Made by a program: the position numbers and the translations under genes | Notes under the pieces: model-generated | Seen by the model: only the letters and a program-made list of their open reading frames with translations | Told to the model about the DNA's origin: nothing | Database searches by the model: none | Shown here: positions 26,554-36,570 of the stretch, in pieces | Numbering within the stretch: position 1 is the first letter of the stretch | Layout of the letters: each line of letters opens with the position of its first letter | Assembly (NCBI RefSeq): GCF_022012435.1 | Contig: NZ_JAKLUA010000002.1 | Span: forward strand, 124,001 to 188,000 | DNA: 64,000 nt | Source of the DNA: Bradyrhizobium zhengyangense | GTDB lineage: Bacteria > Pseudomonadota > Alphaproteobacteria > Rhizobiales > Xanthobacteraceae | Direction of reading: 5' to 3'

Positions 26554-28160
26554 GACGTCTCCACACCTGCCCGCCGTTGATCGCAACTCTGCGACTGCCA
26601 AGCGACGATCTCGGCGAGCTCGGCCTCCGGTCGCGTCTCCGACGTTTGGCAGCGCCCGAGATAAATCTGCCCGGCGTCGCCCTCGATCGTGATCCAGTCG
26701 CCCTCCGAGAGCGTCGCATCGGCAAGCCGGGCGCGCCGTGAGTCCGGATCGATCTTCAGCTCACCGCAGCCGACCACGCATGGCTTGCCCATCTGCCGAG
26801 CCACCAGTGCCGCATGCGAGGTCCGCGCGCCGACCGCGGTGACGATGCCGGCTGCCACCGCAAATCCCGCGATGTCGGCCGTTCTCGTGTCGGGGCGCAG
26901 CAGAATGACCGGCTCGCCCGTGGCCGCAAGGCGCTTGGCGCCTTCCGAATCGAACGACGCGCGGCCAACGGCGATTCCGCCGGAGGCGCCGGTGCCGGAG
27001 GCCGCCGGCTTGCCGGCGCCAACCAGCGAGATATCGACCAGCGACGCAACGTCGATGCCGGCGAGGCGCGTCAGCGCCTCGTCCTTCGCGATCAATCCTT
27101 CATGCACGAGATCGATCGCGATCCTGACCGCAGCGCGCGGCGTCCGCTTGGCCGAGCGGGTCTGCAGCATCCACAGCTTGCCGTCCTCGACCGTGAACTC
27201 GACATCCTGCACGTCGCCAAATTCGCGCTCGAGCCGCTTCAGCACATTGCTCAACTCCGCCCGGATCCCCGGCAACGCACGGGCGATCGCGTCGTCGGGG
27301 TCCGGCGTGCGCCGGCCCGACACGACGTCTTCGCCCTGCGCATCAAGCACGAGATCGATCATGGTGTGAGAGGCGCCGGTCGACGGATCGCGCGAGAACG
27401 CGACGCCGGCGCCCGAGGCGAGCCCGCCATTGCCGAATACCATGGCCTGGATGGTGACGGCGGTGCCCTCGAGATCGTCGAGCTGCTGGAGCTTGCGGTA
27501 GGTCTGCGCCCGCTCGCTGGTCCAGGATTGGTAGACGGCCCGTGCCGCCGCCTCGAGCTGGGCCGCCGCATCGTCGAGGCAGCCATCGGCGTGATCTCCG
27601 ATCAGCGCTTGTTCCGCGGCGGCCAGCCGCTCCAGCGCTTCGCCATCCAGCTCCCGGTCGCTGGCCACGCCTTCGGCGTCGACCAGCTCGGAGATGCGCG
27701 CGGCGAACGGAGCGGGATCGAGCCCGAGCACTGTCTCGCCAAAGCTCTCGAGGAAACGCCGCCGGCAATCCCACGCGAGCCGGGGACGGCCGGTCGCGCG
27801 GATCAGCCCGTGCACGGCGTCCAGTGTGCAGCCGACGTCAAGCACGGTGTCGAGCATGCCCGGCATTGATCGCGCCGCGCCGGAGCGCACGGAGACCAGC
27901 AGCGGCTGCCGGCGGTCGCCGAAGCGTTTTCCGGTTGCGTTCTCCAGGAACGCGATCCCATCCTTCAGCCCGTCACGCAGGTGCTGCACAGCATGGGCAT
28001 GGCCGGCAATCACGTCGGCGCAGAGCCTGACAGGCAGCACGAAGGCGGGCGGTACCGGCAGGCCAAGCGCTGCCATCCGAGCGAGGTTCGCGGCCTTGGC
28101 GCCGATCTCCTTGGCGGGCCGCAGTTCGGCCGCCTCAGCGCCGATACGCACGATATGCAT
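26547..28160 (-). CDS. PPDK-like protein with ATP-grasp and phosphohistidine domains only
   Basis: A 537-residue relative of pyruvate phosphate dikinase. The nucleotide-binding half is complete: SVRSGAARSMPGMLDTVL, FSRDPSTGASHTMIDLV and VEFTVEDGKLWMLQTR. The swivelling domain has the phosphorylatable histidine H449 in TSHAALVARQMGKPCVVGCG. The protein ends about 35 residues after this domain, so the whole PEP/pyruvate-binding barrel of real PPDK (about 350 residues) is absent, not frameshifted. It should still be able to pick up phosphate from ATP on the histidine, but the acceptor is unknown. GAGGAAG five bases before 28160 fixes the start. It is the last gene of the xfp-ackA operon, 10 bases after the preceding stop. 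Confidence 0.88.
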   Translation of the reverse strand: MHIVRIGAEAAELRPAKEIGAKAANLARMAALGLPVPPAFVLPVRLCADVIAGHAHAVQHLRDGLKDGIAFLENATGKRFGDRRQPLLVSVRSGAARSMPGMLDTVLDVGCTLDAVHGLIRATGRPRLAWDCRRRFLESFGETVLGLDPAPFAARISELVDAEGVASDRELDGEALERLAAAEQALIGDHADGCLDDAAAQLEAAARAVYQSWTSERAQTYRKLQQLDDLEGTAVTIQAMVFGNGGLASGAGVAFSRDPSTGASHTMIDLVLDAQGEDVVSGRRTPDPDDAIARALPGIRAELSNVLKRLEREFGDVQDVEFTVEDGKLWMLQTRSAKRTPRAAVRIAIDLVHEGLIAKDEALTRLAGIDVASLVDISLVGAGKPAASGTGASGGIAVGRASFDSEGAKRLAATGEPVILLRPDTRTADIAGFAVAAGIVTAVGARTSHAALVARQMGKPCVVGCGELKIDPDSRRARLADATLSEGDWITIEGDAGQIYLGRCQTSETRPEAELAEIVAWQSQSCDQRRAGVETSQ

Positions 28161-28170
28161 GGTGGCTTCC

Positions 28171-30099
28171 TCAGGCTGCGAGATCAATCATGATGTGACG
28201 GCGGAGCAGATGGCCGAAAGCGGCGAAGCGATCGGTGGCGCGTTCGATGGCCCGCGCCAACTCGATCACCGATAGCGAAGTCGCAACGTCGAAGCCTCCG
28301 CCGAAGACCAGCGTGGTGGTGGCTCGCTCCCTGGTGTCCGCCGCATGTTCGGCGTCGATCAGGCGGGTTACGGCGGCCAGCGCATCCTCGGAATCGACCC
28401 GCCGTCCTTCCGGCACGTCCATTGCTGCCGCAATGCCCTTTGAAGCCGTTTCGGCCGCTGTCGCGGCCACCACGCAAAGCTCGGCCAGCGAAGCCAGCAG
28501 GGTCGGATCGGCCCGCTCGGGGAGCAGCGAGGCGACAAAGGCTGCCTGCTCCAGCTCGTCGATGGCATCCTCGATGCGGTCGATCAATTGCCCGATCACA
28601 GGGCGGGCATCGAGGCGGTCGACCTCCTTGCGGCTCTCCAGCGCGATGCGGTCAGCTTTCTGTTCGATCGCAGCACAGCGCGCCGCCAGCAACTTGCCGT
28701 CGGCAGGCAGCCCAGCTCTGACCGCCGCGATATGGCGTGTGATCGCGATGACGAGATCGTGCGCCAAGCCGGTCTGGCGCAGCACGGCCGCGAGCAGCGT
28801 CCCGTCGACGCGGTCGAGGTGCCGCACCAGGTCAGCCTCGATCTGGTCGCGGACCGTCCTCACCGAGCGGCCGGCCAGCAGCGCCTCGGTCGAGGCGCGC
28901 AGTGCCGCCTTGAGAAAGTCGATCGCGGCGGCGCGGCCCAGCGCCTGGTCGAGCCGCTCGCCGAAGCCAATCCGCGAGGGGGCGGCGTTCCGGACCGCCG
29001 AGCCCAGCAATTCGTTACCGCCGAGCTCGAGAAAACCGCGATGGCCGATCAGGTTGCGCGCGGCCCATTCCAGGATGCGCGCCGCGTCGTCCTTCGCGAC
29101 CCAGCTCCGCAGCAATTTGCGGGCTTTGTTCCAGTCGATCAGGAAAACCAGCGCAGCGCCGATCGCCGACAGGAATTCGTTGCGCTTCGCAGCATGATCC
29201 GCCTGGTATTGACCGGTGACGAGATAGAACGAATTCTCGTCACCAAGACCAGCAGCCGTATGTCGATCGAGGCCGCTCCATGTTGCTTCGAACCTGTCGA
29301 ACAGCGACATGAAGAATTTCGCGCGCGCCAGGTGCACGTCGGTGTAGGTGACGGTGACCGCATTCTTCTTCACCGCGATCACGACGACATGCGCATCGGT
29401 GGTGCCGATGTCATTCTGGATCAGGAGCCGTCCGCCCGCCCGCGTCGCCATGGTGTCGAGGCCGGGATGATTGAACTTGAGGCCGCGCGTTGCGTTCAGC
29501 CCCGTCATGAAGGCCGCAACCGCGGCGCGGTCTTCGCCATGCAGGCCGAAGACATGGGCGCCGTCGAGCGCTTCTTCCGAGCAGCTTGCCGCAAGCTTGT
29601 TGAGCTGCTTGTGCAGGTCCATGACCAGCCGGTGCAGGCTGTCGCCGGCCGCGTCGGTCACGCCGGTCAGTCGCGCGATACGGGCGATCTCGATTTCGCT
29701 TGCGGGATCGAGCAGGCCGGCGCTGCGGATGGCTTCGAGCCGCGCATCCGCCTTCGTGCCTTCGTCGGGAGTTCCGGCTTTGACGGCGCGGATCATGGTC
29801 GCGGCGTCGTCCTCAATCTCCTTCATCAACTTCGCGAGAGCAGGGGCTGCAAGCCGGTCCCGTCCGATCATATGCGCGCCGCCGATCAGCGTCGCGATTG
29901 CGGCGGGAGCAATGCCCGCGGTCCGGCTCTCGATGCCGAGGTCGCTCGCGGGCCGGTTTGGGTCCCGCGCATGTTGAGCGGCCGCCTGGAGTGCGCTCAT
30001 GCGCACCTTGATGCGGTCGTTGGCGGCGAGGCCTTCTGCCACCAAGGTCGGCAACAGAATGTCGCCCTGTCCGAGTTCTTCGATGATCTGGGTTTTCAT
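28171..30099 (-). CDS. Unrecognised 642-residue protein with DUF47/PhoU-like C-terminal part
   Basis: The N-terminal 200 residues are helical and hydrophilic with no family I recognise (MKTQIIEELGQGDILLPTLV). The middle has a mixed segment with LIQNDIGTTDAHVVVIAVKK and VTVTYTDVHLARAKFF. From about residue 430 the pattern becomes all-helical with IGQLIDRIEDAIDELEQAAF, close to DUF47/PhoU-like phosphate-transport regulators. There is no signal peptide or membrane helix. It lies 83 bases after ackA and 10 bases before the PPDK-like gene. Position suggests a partner of the PPDK-like phosphohistidine protein or a regulator of the acetyl-phosphate branch; this is inference. Confidence 0.75.
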   Translation of the reverse strand: MKTQIIEELGQGDILLPTLVAEGLAANDRIKVRMSALQAAAQHARDPNRPASDLGIESRTAGIAPAAIATLIGGAHMIGRDRLAAPALAKLMKEIEDDAATMIRAVKAGTPDEGTKADARLEAIRSAGLLDPASEIEIARIARLTGVTDAAGDSLHRLVMDLHKQLNKLAASCSEEALDGAHVFGLHGEDRAAVAAFMTGLNATRGLKFNHPGLDTMATRAGGRLLIQNDIGTTDAHVVVIAVKKNAVTVTYTDVHLARAKFFMSLFDRFEATWSGLDRHTAAGLGDENSFYLVTGQYQADHAAKRNEFLSAIGAALVFLIDWNKARKLLRSWVAKDDAARILEWAARNLIGHRGFLELGGNELLGSAVRNAAPSRIGFGERLDQALGRAAAIDFLKAALRASTEALLAGRSVRTVRDQIEADLVRHLDRVDGTLLAAVLRQTGLAHDLVIAITRHIAAVRAGLPADGKLLAARCAAIEQKADRIALESRKEVDRLDARPVIGQLIDRIEDAIDELEQAAFVASLLPERADPTLLASLAELCVVAATAAETASKGIAAAMDVPEGRRVDSEDALAAVTRLIDAEHAADTRERATTTLVFGGGFDVATSLSVIELARAIERATDRFAAFGHLLRRHIMIDLAA

Positions 30100-30182
30100 G
30101 ATCCGTCCGCGCAACGTTTGACGCCCGACATCATGCCGCGCGGTGGCGGCACAGCTGTTGCGCTAGATCATTCATGAATCCG

Positions 30183-31373
30183 TCATAAGCGACCGGGCTT
30201 GCGCAGCAGATCGGCGCAGTGGCGCGCGATCATGCTCTCTTCATTGGTGGGAATGACGAACAAGGCAACGCTGCTGTCCGAAGCGCCGATGCTTTCGCGG
30301 CCTTCGTCATTCGCCGCTGCATCGATGCGCACGCCGAGCCAGGCGAGGCGCTCGCCGATTGCGCTGCGGATCTCATTCGCATGCTCGCCAATGCCGCCGG
30401 TGAACACCAGGCCGTCCAGCCCTCCCAGCGTGTTGGCCATGACCGCAATCTCCTGCGCCCCGCGGAAGGTGAAGAGATCGACGGCCTCGCGCGCGGAAGC
30501 TTCGCTGCTCGCAAGCAGCGTACGCATGTCCGCGGAGAGGCCGGAGACGCCCAGCAACCCTGACTCGTGATAAAGCAGATGCTGCAGATCCTCGGTCGTC
30601 ATCCTCTCTTGCTGTAGCAAATAGAGCAGCACGCCTGGATCGATCATGCCGCAACGCGTGCCCATGACCAGACCGTCGAGCGGTGTCAGTCCCATTGTGG
30701 TGTCGATGCTTCGGCCGTCGCGCAAGGCGCAGAGGCTCGCGCCATTGCCGAGATGGGCGATGACAACGCGCCTGGCTGCAAGCTCGGGCGCGATCGCCGC
30801 CAAACGGGTCGCAACATATTCGAACGACAGGCCGTGGAAGCCGTAGCGCCGCAGGCCGCGTGCCTCGAAGCGCTTCGGGATCGCGAAGCGGTTCGCCGGC
30901 GGTGCCATACTGTGATGAAATGCGGTGTCGAAACAGGCGATCTGTGTCAGCTCAGGCTTGATCGTCCTGACCGGGTGGACCGGTGCGAGACACCGCGGCT
31001 GATGCAGCGGCGCCAGCGGCGTCAGTGCCTCGAGCCTGGTGAAGACCTCGTCGGTCAGTTCGACCGGGCGTGAATATTCGGGACCACCATGAACGATGCG
31101 GTGACCGACGGCCCGCAGGCGGTGATCACCGAAACGGTCCTCGACGAAAGCGAGCACCTCGGCGAACAGATGGCCGCCGTCCGCATCGGATGCCTCCCGC
31201 TGCGTCTCGAACAGAGTGTCGCCCGACGGGCTCCTCGCCACCAGCCGCGGCTTCGCCTCGTGCTCGTCGAGCAGACCCTTGCAGAGCAGGGCGGGCTCGC
31301 CCGCCGAAATATCGAACAGACCGAACTTGATGCTCGACGAGCCTGCGTTGAGGACGAGAACCGACGCTGTCAT
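30183..31373 (-). CDS. ackA: Acetate kinase
   Basis: A 396-residue acetate kinase, converting acetyl phosphate and ADP to acetate and ATP. The family motifs are present: [70 protein letters not shown] and [14 protein letters not shown]. Its start codon overlaps the xfp stop as ATGA, so translation is coupled. Together the two enzymes turn xylulose 5-phosphate or fructose 6-phosphate into acetate with ATP recovery. No phosphotransacetylase is in the operon. The hypothetical protein gene follows after 83 bases. Confidence 0.97.
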   Translation of the reverse strand: MTASVLVLNAGSSSIKFGLFDISAGEPALLCKGLLDEHEAKPRLVARSPSGDTLFETQREASDADGGHLFAEVLAFVEDRFGDHRLRAVGHRIVHGGPEYSRPVELTDEVFTRLEALTPLAPLHQPRCLAPVHPVRTIKPELTQIACFDTAFHHSMAPPANRFAIPKRFEARGLRRYGFHGLSFEYVATRLAAIAPELAARRVVIAHLGNGASLCALRDGRSIDTTMGLTPLDGLVMGTRCGMIDPGVLLYLLQQERMTTEDLQHLLYHESGLLGVSGLSADMRTLLASSEASAREAVDLFTFRGAQEIAVMANTLGGLDGLVFTGGIGEHANEIRSAIGERLAWLGVRIDAAANDEGRESIGASDSSVALFVIPTNEESMIARHCADLLRKPGRL

Positions 31374-33757
31374 GCCGCCTTGCCCGGCCAGACCCAGTCG
31401 CGGATCACGGGCATGTCCTCGCCGTGCTCACGCACGTAGCGCGAATGCTCGATCAGCGCGTCGCGGAACCGCTGCTTCACCTGCGCGGCTTTAGTTGCAA
31501 GACCCGGCACGCGTTCGATCGCCTCGATCGCGAGATGGTAGCGATCGAGCTCGTTGAGCACGACCATGTCGAACGGCGTCGTCGTGGTACCTTCCTCGGC
31601 AAAGCCGCGCACATGCAGGCCGGCATGGTTGGTGCGGTTATAGGTGAGGCGGTGGATGAGATAGGGATAGCCGTGATAGGCGAAGATCACGGGCTTGTCT
31701 GTCGTGAACAGGCTGTCGAAGTCGCGATCGGACAGGCCGTGCGGATGCTGCTCCTTCGGTTGCAGCGTCATGAGATCGACGACGTTGACGACGCGTATCT
31801 TCAGGTCCGGCAGCGCCTTGCGGAGAAGATCAACGGCTGCGAGCGTCTCCAGCGTCGGGACGTCGCCAGCGCAGGCCATCACCACGTCGGGCTCGCCGCC
31901 GGCGTCCTCATTTCCGGCCCAGGCCCAGATGCCGATGCCGGCATCGCAATGCGTCGCCGCCTCCTGCATCGATAGCCATTGCGGCGCCGGCTGCTTGCCG
32001 GCGACGATGACGTTGATGCGGTTATAGGTGCGCAGGCAGTGATCGGCGATCCACAGCAGCGTGTTGGCATCGGGCGGAAAATAGATGCGGACGATGTCGG
32101 CCTTCTTGTTGGCGACGAGATCGACGAAGCCGGGGTCCTGATGGCTGAAGCCGTTATGGTCCTGCCGCCACACATGCGAGGTCAGGAGATAGTTGAGCGA
32201 GGCGATCGGCCGTCGCCAAGGCAGGTGCCGCGTCACCTTCAGCCATTTGGCGTGCTGATTGAACATGGAATCCACGATGTGGATGAAGGCCTCGTAGCAG
32301 GAGAAGAAGCCATGCCGTCCGGTGAGCAGATAGCCCTCCAGCCAGCCTTGGCAGAGATGCTCGCTCAAGACCTCCATCACGCGGCCGTCCTGTGCGAGAT
32401 GCACGTCGTAAGATTCGATCGGCTCCATCCAGACGCGTTCGGTCGCATCGAACACGGCATCGAGCCGGTTTGACGCGGTCTCGTCAGGACCCATGATGCG
32501 GAAATTGCGCTCCACGGCGTTGAGGCGGATGACATCGCGCAGGAATTTGCCGAGCTCGCGCGTGGCTTCTCCAGTCACGCCGCCGGGCTTGGGCACCTCG
32601 ACGGCAAAACCGCGGAAGTCGGGCAGCTTCAACTCCTTCTTCAGCAGCCCGCCATTGGCATGCGGGTTGGCGCCCATCCGTCTTTCGCCTTGCGGCGCGA
32701 GCGCCTGAAGCTCGGGAATGAGCGCACCGTTCCTGTCGAACAGCTTGTCCGGCTCGTAGCTGCGCATCCAGTCCTCGAGAATCTCTAAGTGCGCCGGGTT
32801 CTCGCGGCAGTTCGCAACGGGCACCTGATGTGCGCGCCAAAAGCCTTCGACCTTCTTGCCGTCGACCTCCTTCGGGCCGGTCCACCCCTTCGGGCTGCGC
32901 AACACGATCATCGGCCAGCGCGGCCGCTCGATCGTCTTGCGTCCGTCGCGGGCGTGCTGCTGGATGGAGTGGATGCTGGCAATCGCGACGTCGAGCGCAT
33001 CGGCCATCGTCCGGTGCATAAATTTTGGATCGTCGCCTTCGACGAACAGCGGCTCATGGCCGAACCCGCGGAACAGATCGCGGATCTCGCTATCAGGCAT
33101 CCGCCCGAGCACGGTCGGGTTGGCAATCTTGTAGCCGTTGAGATGCAGGATCGGCAGCACCGCGCCGTCATGCGTGGGATTGAGGAACTTGTTGGAGTGC
33201 CAGGACGCTGCCAGCGGGCCCGTCTCCGCCTCGCCGTCGCCGACGACGCAGGCGACAATGAGGTCAGGATTATCGAAGGCCGCGCCGTAGGCGTGCACCA
33301 GCGCGTAGCCGAGCTCGCCGCCTTCGTGGATCGAGCCCGGCGTTTCCGGCGCCGCGTGGCTCGGGATGCCGCCCGGGAAAGAGAACTGCCTGAAAAGTCT
33401 TCGCAATCCGTCCGCATCGCGGGGGATGTTAGGATAGATCTCGCTGTAGCTGCCTTCGAGATAAGTGTTGGCGACCATGCCCGGACCGCCATGGCCGGGA
33501 CCGCAGACATACAGCACGCTCAGGTCCAGCGCGCGGATGACGCGGTTGAGGTGGGCGTAGATGAAATTCAGTCCCGGCGTCGTGCCCCAATGGCCGAGCA
33601 GACGCGGCTTGATGTGCTCGGGCCGCAAGGGCTCGCGCAACAGCGGGTTGTCGAGCAAGTAGATTTGCCCGACGGAGAGATAGTTCGCAGCGCGCCAGTA
33701 ACGATCGAGGAGATCGAGGTCGCTGCTTGCAGCGGCCGATTGTTGTTGATTTGTCAT
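31370..33757 (-). CDS. xfp: Phosphoketolase
   Basis: A 795-residue ThDP-dependent phosphoketolase. It cleaves xylulose 5-phosphate, and often fructose 6-phosphate, with inorganic phosphate to acetyl phosphate. It shows the full family pattern: [38 protein letters not shown], the ThDP motif [20 protein letters not shown] with [10 protein letters not shown], and [21 protein letters not shown] chose ATG 33757 (MTNQQQ); a GTG at 33775 is an alternative that places CAGGA differently. It is the first gene of the operon xfp, ackA, DUF47-like, PPDK-like. The 210-base gap to the divergent radical SAM gene holds the promoter; I found no convincing Pho box or FixK box there. Confidence 0.97.
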   Translation of the reverse strand: MTNQQQSAAASSDLDLLDRYWRAANYLSVGQIYLLDNPLLREPLRPEHIKPRLLGHWGTTPGLNFIYAHLNRVIRALDLSVLYVCGPGHGGPGMVANTYLEGSYSEIYPNIPRDADGLRRLFRQFSFPGGIPSHAAPETPGSIHEGGELGYALVHAYGAAFDNPDLIVACVVGDGEAETGPLAASWHSNKFLNPTHDGAVLPILHLNGYKIANPTVLGRMPDSEIRDLFRGFGHEPLFVEGDDPKFMHRTMADALDVAIASIHSIQQHARDGRKTIERPRWPMIVLRSPKGWTGPKEVDGKKVEGFWRAHQVPVANCRENPAHLEILEDWMRSYEPDKLFDRNGALIPELQALAPQGERRMGANPHANGGLLKKELKLPDFRGFAVEVPKPGGVTGEATRELGKFLRDVIRLNAVERNFRIMGPDETASNRLDAVFDATERVWMEPIESYDVHLAQDGRVMEVLSEHLCQGWLEGYLLTGRHGFFSCYEAFIHIVDSMFNQHAKWLKVTRHLPWRRPIASLNYLLTSHVWRQDHNGFSHQDPGFVDLVANKKADIVRIYFPPDANTLLWIADHCLRTYNRINVIVAGKQPAPQWLSMQEAATHCDAGIGIWAWAGNEDAGGEPDVVMACAGDVPTLETLAAVDLLRKALPDLKIRVVNVVDLMTLQPKEQHPHGLSDRDFDSLFTTDKPVIFAYHGYPYLIHRLTYNRTNHAGLHVRGFAEEGTTTTPFDMVVLNELDRYHLAIEAIERVPGLATKAAQVKQRFRDALIEHSRYVREHGEDMPVIRDWVWPGKAA

Positions 33758-33967
33758 AATCCTGCTGACCTTCACCCGGGATCGTCACCAACCGGGTTCC
33801 GGCGAGATCGATCCTTCCGCGGCATCAAACGGAAGCGGGCTCACGCGGTGTTGCGTGAGGTCAAAGGGCCGCGCGCGAAGTTTGGGCAGCGCTACTGTGC
33901 ATGGGGTTGTTTTCGCGTTTTCGATTCTTGTTCTTGATTTGTTCCTTCGGCGTGTTATCTTGATTGC

Positions 33968-35140
33968 ATGAGTCCAGCCTCTTCTGCTCTCAAGCACCCG
34001 CCGGTCACGGCGCCCTCCGAGCCGGCGGGTGCGCTCTCAGATATTCCTGCCGACTTTCCTGAACTGGCTGTCGCCATCGACCGCCAGCGCAGGCGAGGGC
34101 GGGGTGCCCAGTCCAACGCCAGCGGCCGCTTTGAAGCCGAGGCGCGCGTCGCCTTCGACGATGGCTGGCAGAGCCTGGAAGACCTGCCGCCGTTCAAGAC
34201 GACGGTCGGGGTGGACACCTCACGCAAGGTGATCACCCGCAACGACTCTCCCGACATCGGCTTCGACCGCTCGATCAATCCCTATCGCGGCTGCGAGCAT
34301 GGTTGCGTCTACTGCTTCGCGCGGCCGACCCACGCGTATCTCGGCCTGTCGCCGGGGCTCGACTTCGAGTCAAAGCTGTTCGCAAAGCCCGAGGCGCCTG
34401 TTCTGCTCGAGAAGGAGCTCGCGGCCTCAGGCTACGAGCCGCGGATGATTGCGATCGGCACCAACACCGATCCCTATCAGCCGATCGAGCGCGAGCGCAA
34501 AATCATGCGCGGCATTCTCGAGGTGCTGGAGCGCACCGGCCATCCCGTCGGCATCGTCACCAAGTCGGCGCTGGTCGTGCGCGACATCGACATTCTCCAG
34601 CGCATGGCCAAGCGCAACCTTGCCAAGGTCGCGATATCAGTGACCTCGCTCGACCCAAAACTCGCGCGCACCATGGAGCCGCGGGCCTCGACGCCGCCAA
34701 AACGGCTGGAGGCGCTGAAGCAGCTCTCTGACGCCGGCATCCCCACCACCGTGATGGTGGCGCCCGTGATCCCCGCGCTGAACGATTCCGAGATCGAGCG
34801 CATCCTCGATGCCGCCGCCCATGCCGGCGTCAAGGAAGCCTCCTATGTCCTGCTGCGGTTGCCGCTGGAGGTGCGCGATCTCTTTCGCGAATGGCTGATG
34901 GCAAATTATCCGGACCGGTATCGCCACGTCTTCACCCTGATCCGCGACATGCGCGGGGGGCGCGACTACGATTCGAAATGGGGCGAACGTATGAAAGGAA
35001 CCGGTCCCATGGCCTGGACCATCGGCCGTCGCTTCGAGATCGCCTGCGACCGGCTTGGGCTGAACAAGCGCCGCTCGAAGCTGACGACGGATCATTTTGC
35101 CAAGCCGAAGCCGAACGGCGAGCAGCTCAGCCTGTTCTGA
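33968..35140 (+). CDS. PA0069-family radical SAM protein
   Basis: A 390-residue radical SAM enzyme. The cluster motif is CEHGCVYC in NPYRGCEHGCVYCFARPTHA, with the typical downstream YLGLSPGLDFESKLFAK. The later parts GTNTDPYQPIERERKIMRG and PVIPALNDSEIERIL match the PA0069/SplB-related family. SplB repairs spore photoproduct in firmicutes, but this family's substrate is not known. The N-terminal 80 residues are an alphaproteobacterial extension. It is divergent from xfp and followed by a VOC protein gene 24 bases later. Confidence 0.9.
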   Translation: MSPASSALKHPPVTAPSEPAGALSDIPADFPELAVAIDRQRRRGRGAQSNASGRFEAEARVAFDDGWQSLEDLPPFKTTVGVDTSRKVITRNDSPDIGFDRSINPYRGCEHGCVYCFARPTHAYLGLSPGLDFESKLFAKPEAPVLLEKELAASGYEPRMIAIGTNTDPYQPIERERKIMRGILEVLERTGHPVGIVTKSALVVRDIDILQRMAKRNLAKVAISVTSLDPKLARTMEPRASTPPKRLEALKQLSDAGIPTTVMVAPVIPALNDSEIERILDAAAHAGVKEASYVLLRLPLEVRDLFREWLMANYPDRYRHVFTLIRDMRGGRDYDSKWGERMKGTGPMAWTIGRRFEIACDRLGLNKRRSKLTTDHFAKPKPNGEQLSLF

Positions 35141-35164
35141 GGCGCGGAGCGAACGAGGTATGTG

Positions 35165-35620
35165 ATGAGTAAGGATCTGCCGGCCCCGATACCGCGGCTC
35201 ACGGTGATCACGCTTGGTGTGCGCGACATCCGCGCCAGCATCGCCTTCTACGATGCGCTCGGCTTTTCGCGCCGGCTCAAGGTTACGGGTGAAGCCGTTG
35301 CGTTCTTCGATACCGGTGGTCCCGTGCTTGGCCTGTTTCCCTGGGATCAGCTCGCTGACGACACCAGGCTGCCGGACCAGCCGAGGCCGACAACCTTCCG
35401 CGGTGTCACGCTTGCCTGGAACTGCGCTTCGCGGGAGGAGGTCGATACCGTGCTGGCGTTTGCGCTTTGTAAGGGCGCCACGCTGCTGAAGGCCGCACAT
35501 GAGACCGATTACGGCGGCTATTCCGGCTATTTCGCCGACCCCGACGGCCATCCCTGGGAGGTCGTTGTCGCGCCCGGCATCGAGGTCGGCGACGACCGGC
35601 GGGTGCATCTGGCGGAGTAG
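35165..35620 (+). CDS. VOC-family (glyoxalase/dioxygenase-fold) protein
   Basis: A 151-residue vicinal-oxygen-chelate protein with two beta-alpha-beta-beta-beta repeats. LTVITLGVRDIRASIAFYDALGF opens the first and YGGYSGYFADPDGHPWEVVV closes the second, with the canonical DPDGHPWE ending. The start at 35165 has GAGG six bases upstream. A second ATG-like GTG at 35162 is less likely. The ligand cannot be inferred. It is probably cotranscribed with the radical SAM gene. Confidence 0.88.
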   Translation: MSKDLPAPIPRLTVITLGVRDIRASIAFYDALGFSRRLKVTGEAVAFFDTGGPVLGLFPWDQLADDTRLPDQPRPTTFRGVTLAWNCASREEVDTVLAFALCKGATLLKAAHETDYGGYSGYFADPDGHPWEVVVAPGIEVGDDRRVHLAE

Positions 35621-35697
35621 AGCGGTCCGTCTGAATAACGGGAATTGCGCGGGGTTCCCGGTTGCGCGGGCGAGCCGGCTTGCGCACGATCCCGGCC

Positions 35698-36471
35698 ATG
35701 ATTCGGGACAAGTCCGCCAAGAAGCCGGCCAAAGATGCGCCAGAGAAGGCCGCTGAGAAGAAGGCTGCGCCTGCCAAGGCGAGCTTCCGCCGCGAGCGCG
35801 CGCTGATCAAGCGCGGCATCTGGCCGGTCGCGGGCTGCGACGAGGCCGGCCGCGGGCCGCTCGCCGGCCCCGTGGTGGCCGCCGCCGTGATTCTCGACCC
35901 CGACCGCATCCCGCGCGGCATCGACGATTCCAAGCGGTTGACCGGCGAAGAGCGCGAAAAACTGTTCGAGAAGATCTGCGCCACCGCGCAAGTCTCGGTC
36001 GCCGTCGCCTCGCCCGCGCGGATCGACCGCGACAACATTTTGCGGGCCTCGCTCTGGGCGCTGAAGCGCGCGGTGGTCGCGCTGCCCGAGGCGCCCAGGC
36101 ACGTCTTCGTCGACGGCCGCGACCGGCTCGATACGTCTTGCGACTGCGAGGCCGTGATCGGCGGCGACGGCATCGTGCTCTCGATCGCGGCCGCCTCCAT
36201 CGTCGCCAAGGTGACGCGCGACCGGCTGATGTGCGCGCTGGCGCAGGATTGCCCCGGCTACGGCTTCGAGCAGCACAAGGGCTATGGCGTGCCCGAGCAT
36301 CTCGACGCGCTCGATCGCCTCGGCCCGACCGTCCACCACCGCAGCTTCTTCGCCCCGGTCGCCGCTGCCCGTGCCAAGCACATGCCCTGGACCGTCGAGC
36401 CGGTGCAGGATCTGTTCTCCGTCACCGAGGTCGAGACCTCAGTTGAAATCGAGGCTTCAGCGGGCCTCTAG
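35698..36471 (+). CDS. rnhB: Ribonuclease HII
   Basis: A 257-residue RNase HII, which removes ribonucleotides and RNA primers from DNA hybrids. The catalytic motif is [20 protein letters not shown], the third acidic residue lies in HVFVDGRD, and [17 protein letters not shown] follows. A lysine/alanine-rich N-terminal extension of about 40 residues ([17 protein letters not shown]) precedes the enzyme domain, as often seen in rhizobia. The start at 35698 is chosen as the nearest ATG before that tail; 35662 is possible. Confidence 0.95.
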   Translation: MIRDKSAKKPAKDAPEKAAEKKAAPAKASFRRERALIKRGIWPVAGCDEAGRGPLAGPVVAAAVILDPDRIPRGIDDSKRLTGEEREKLFEKICATAQVSVAVASPARIDRDNILRASLWALKRAVVALPEAPRHVFVDGRDRLDTSCDCEAVIGGDGIVLSIAAASIVAKVTRDRLMCALAQDCPGYGFEQHKGYGVPEHLDALDRLGPTVHHRSFFAPVAAARAKHMPWTVEPVQDLFSVTEVETSVEIEASAGL

Positions 36472-36570
36472 AGCAGACCGCCGTTGCCACGGCGCGTGGC
36501 GCCCTTTATCAAAACGGGTGTGAGCGAATAGGGCCGGCTGGACGGGTTGGCTGCATCTTTCGGGCGTTGC

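Noticed and set aside
33758..33967. Pho box or FixK box upstream of xfp
   Set aside because: Acetate kinase operons in some rhizobia are phosphate- or oxygen-controlled, so I searched this gap, but found only scattered TTGAT and GTCAT fragments without correct spacing.
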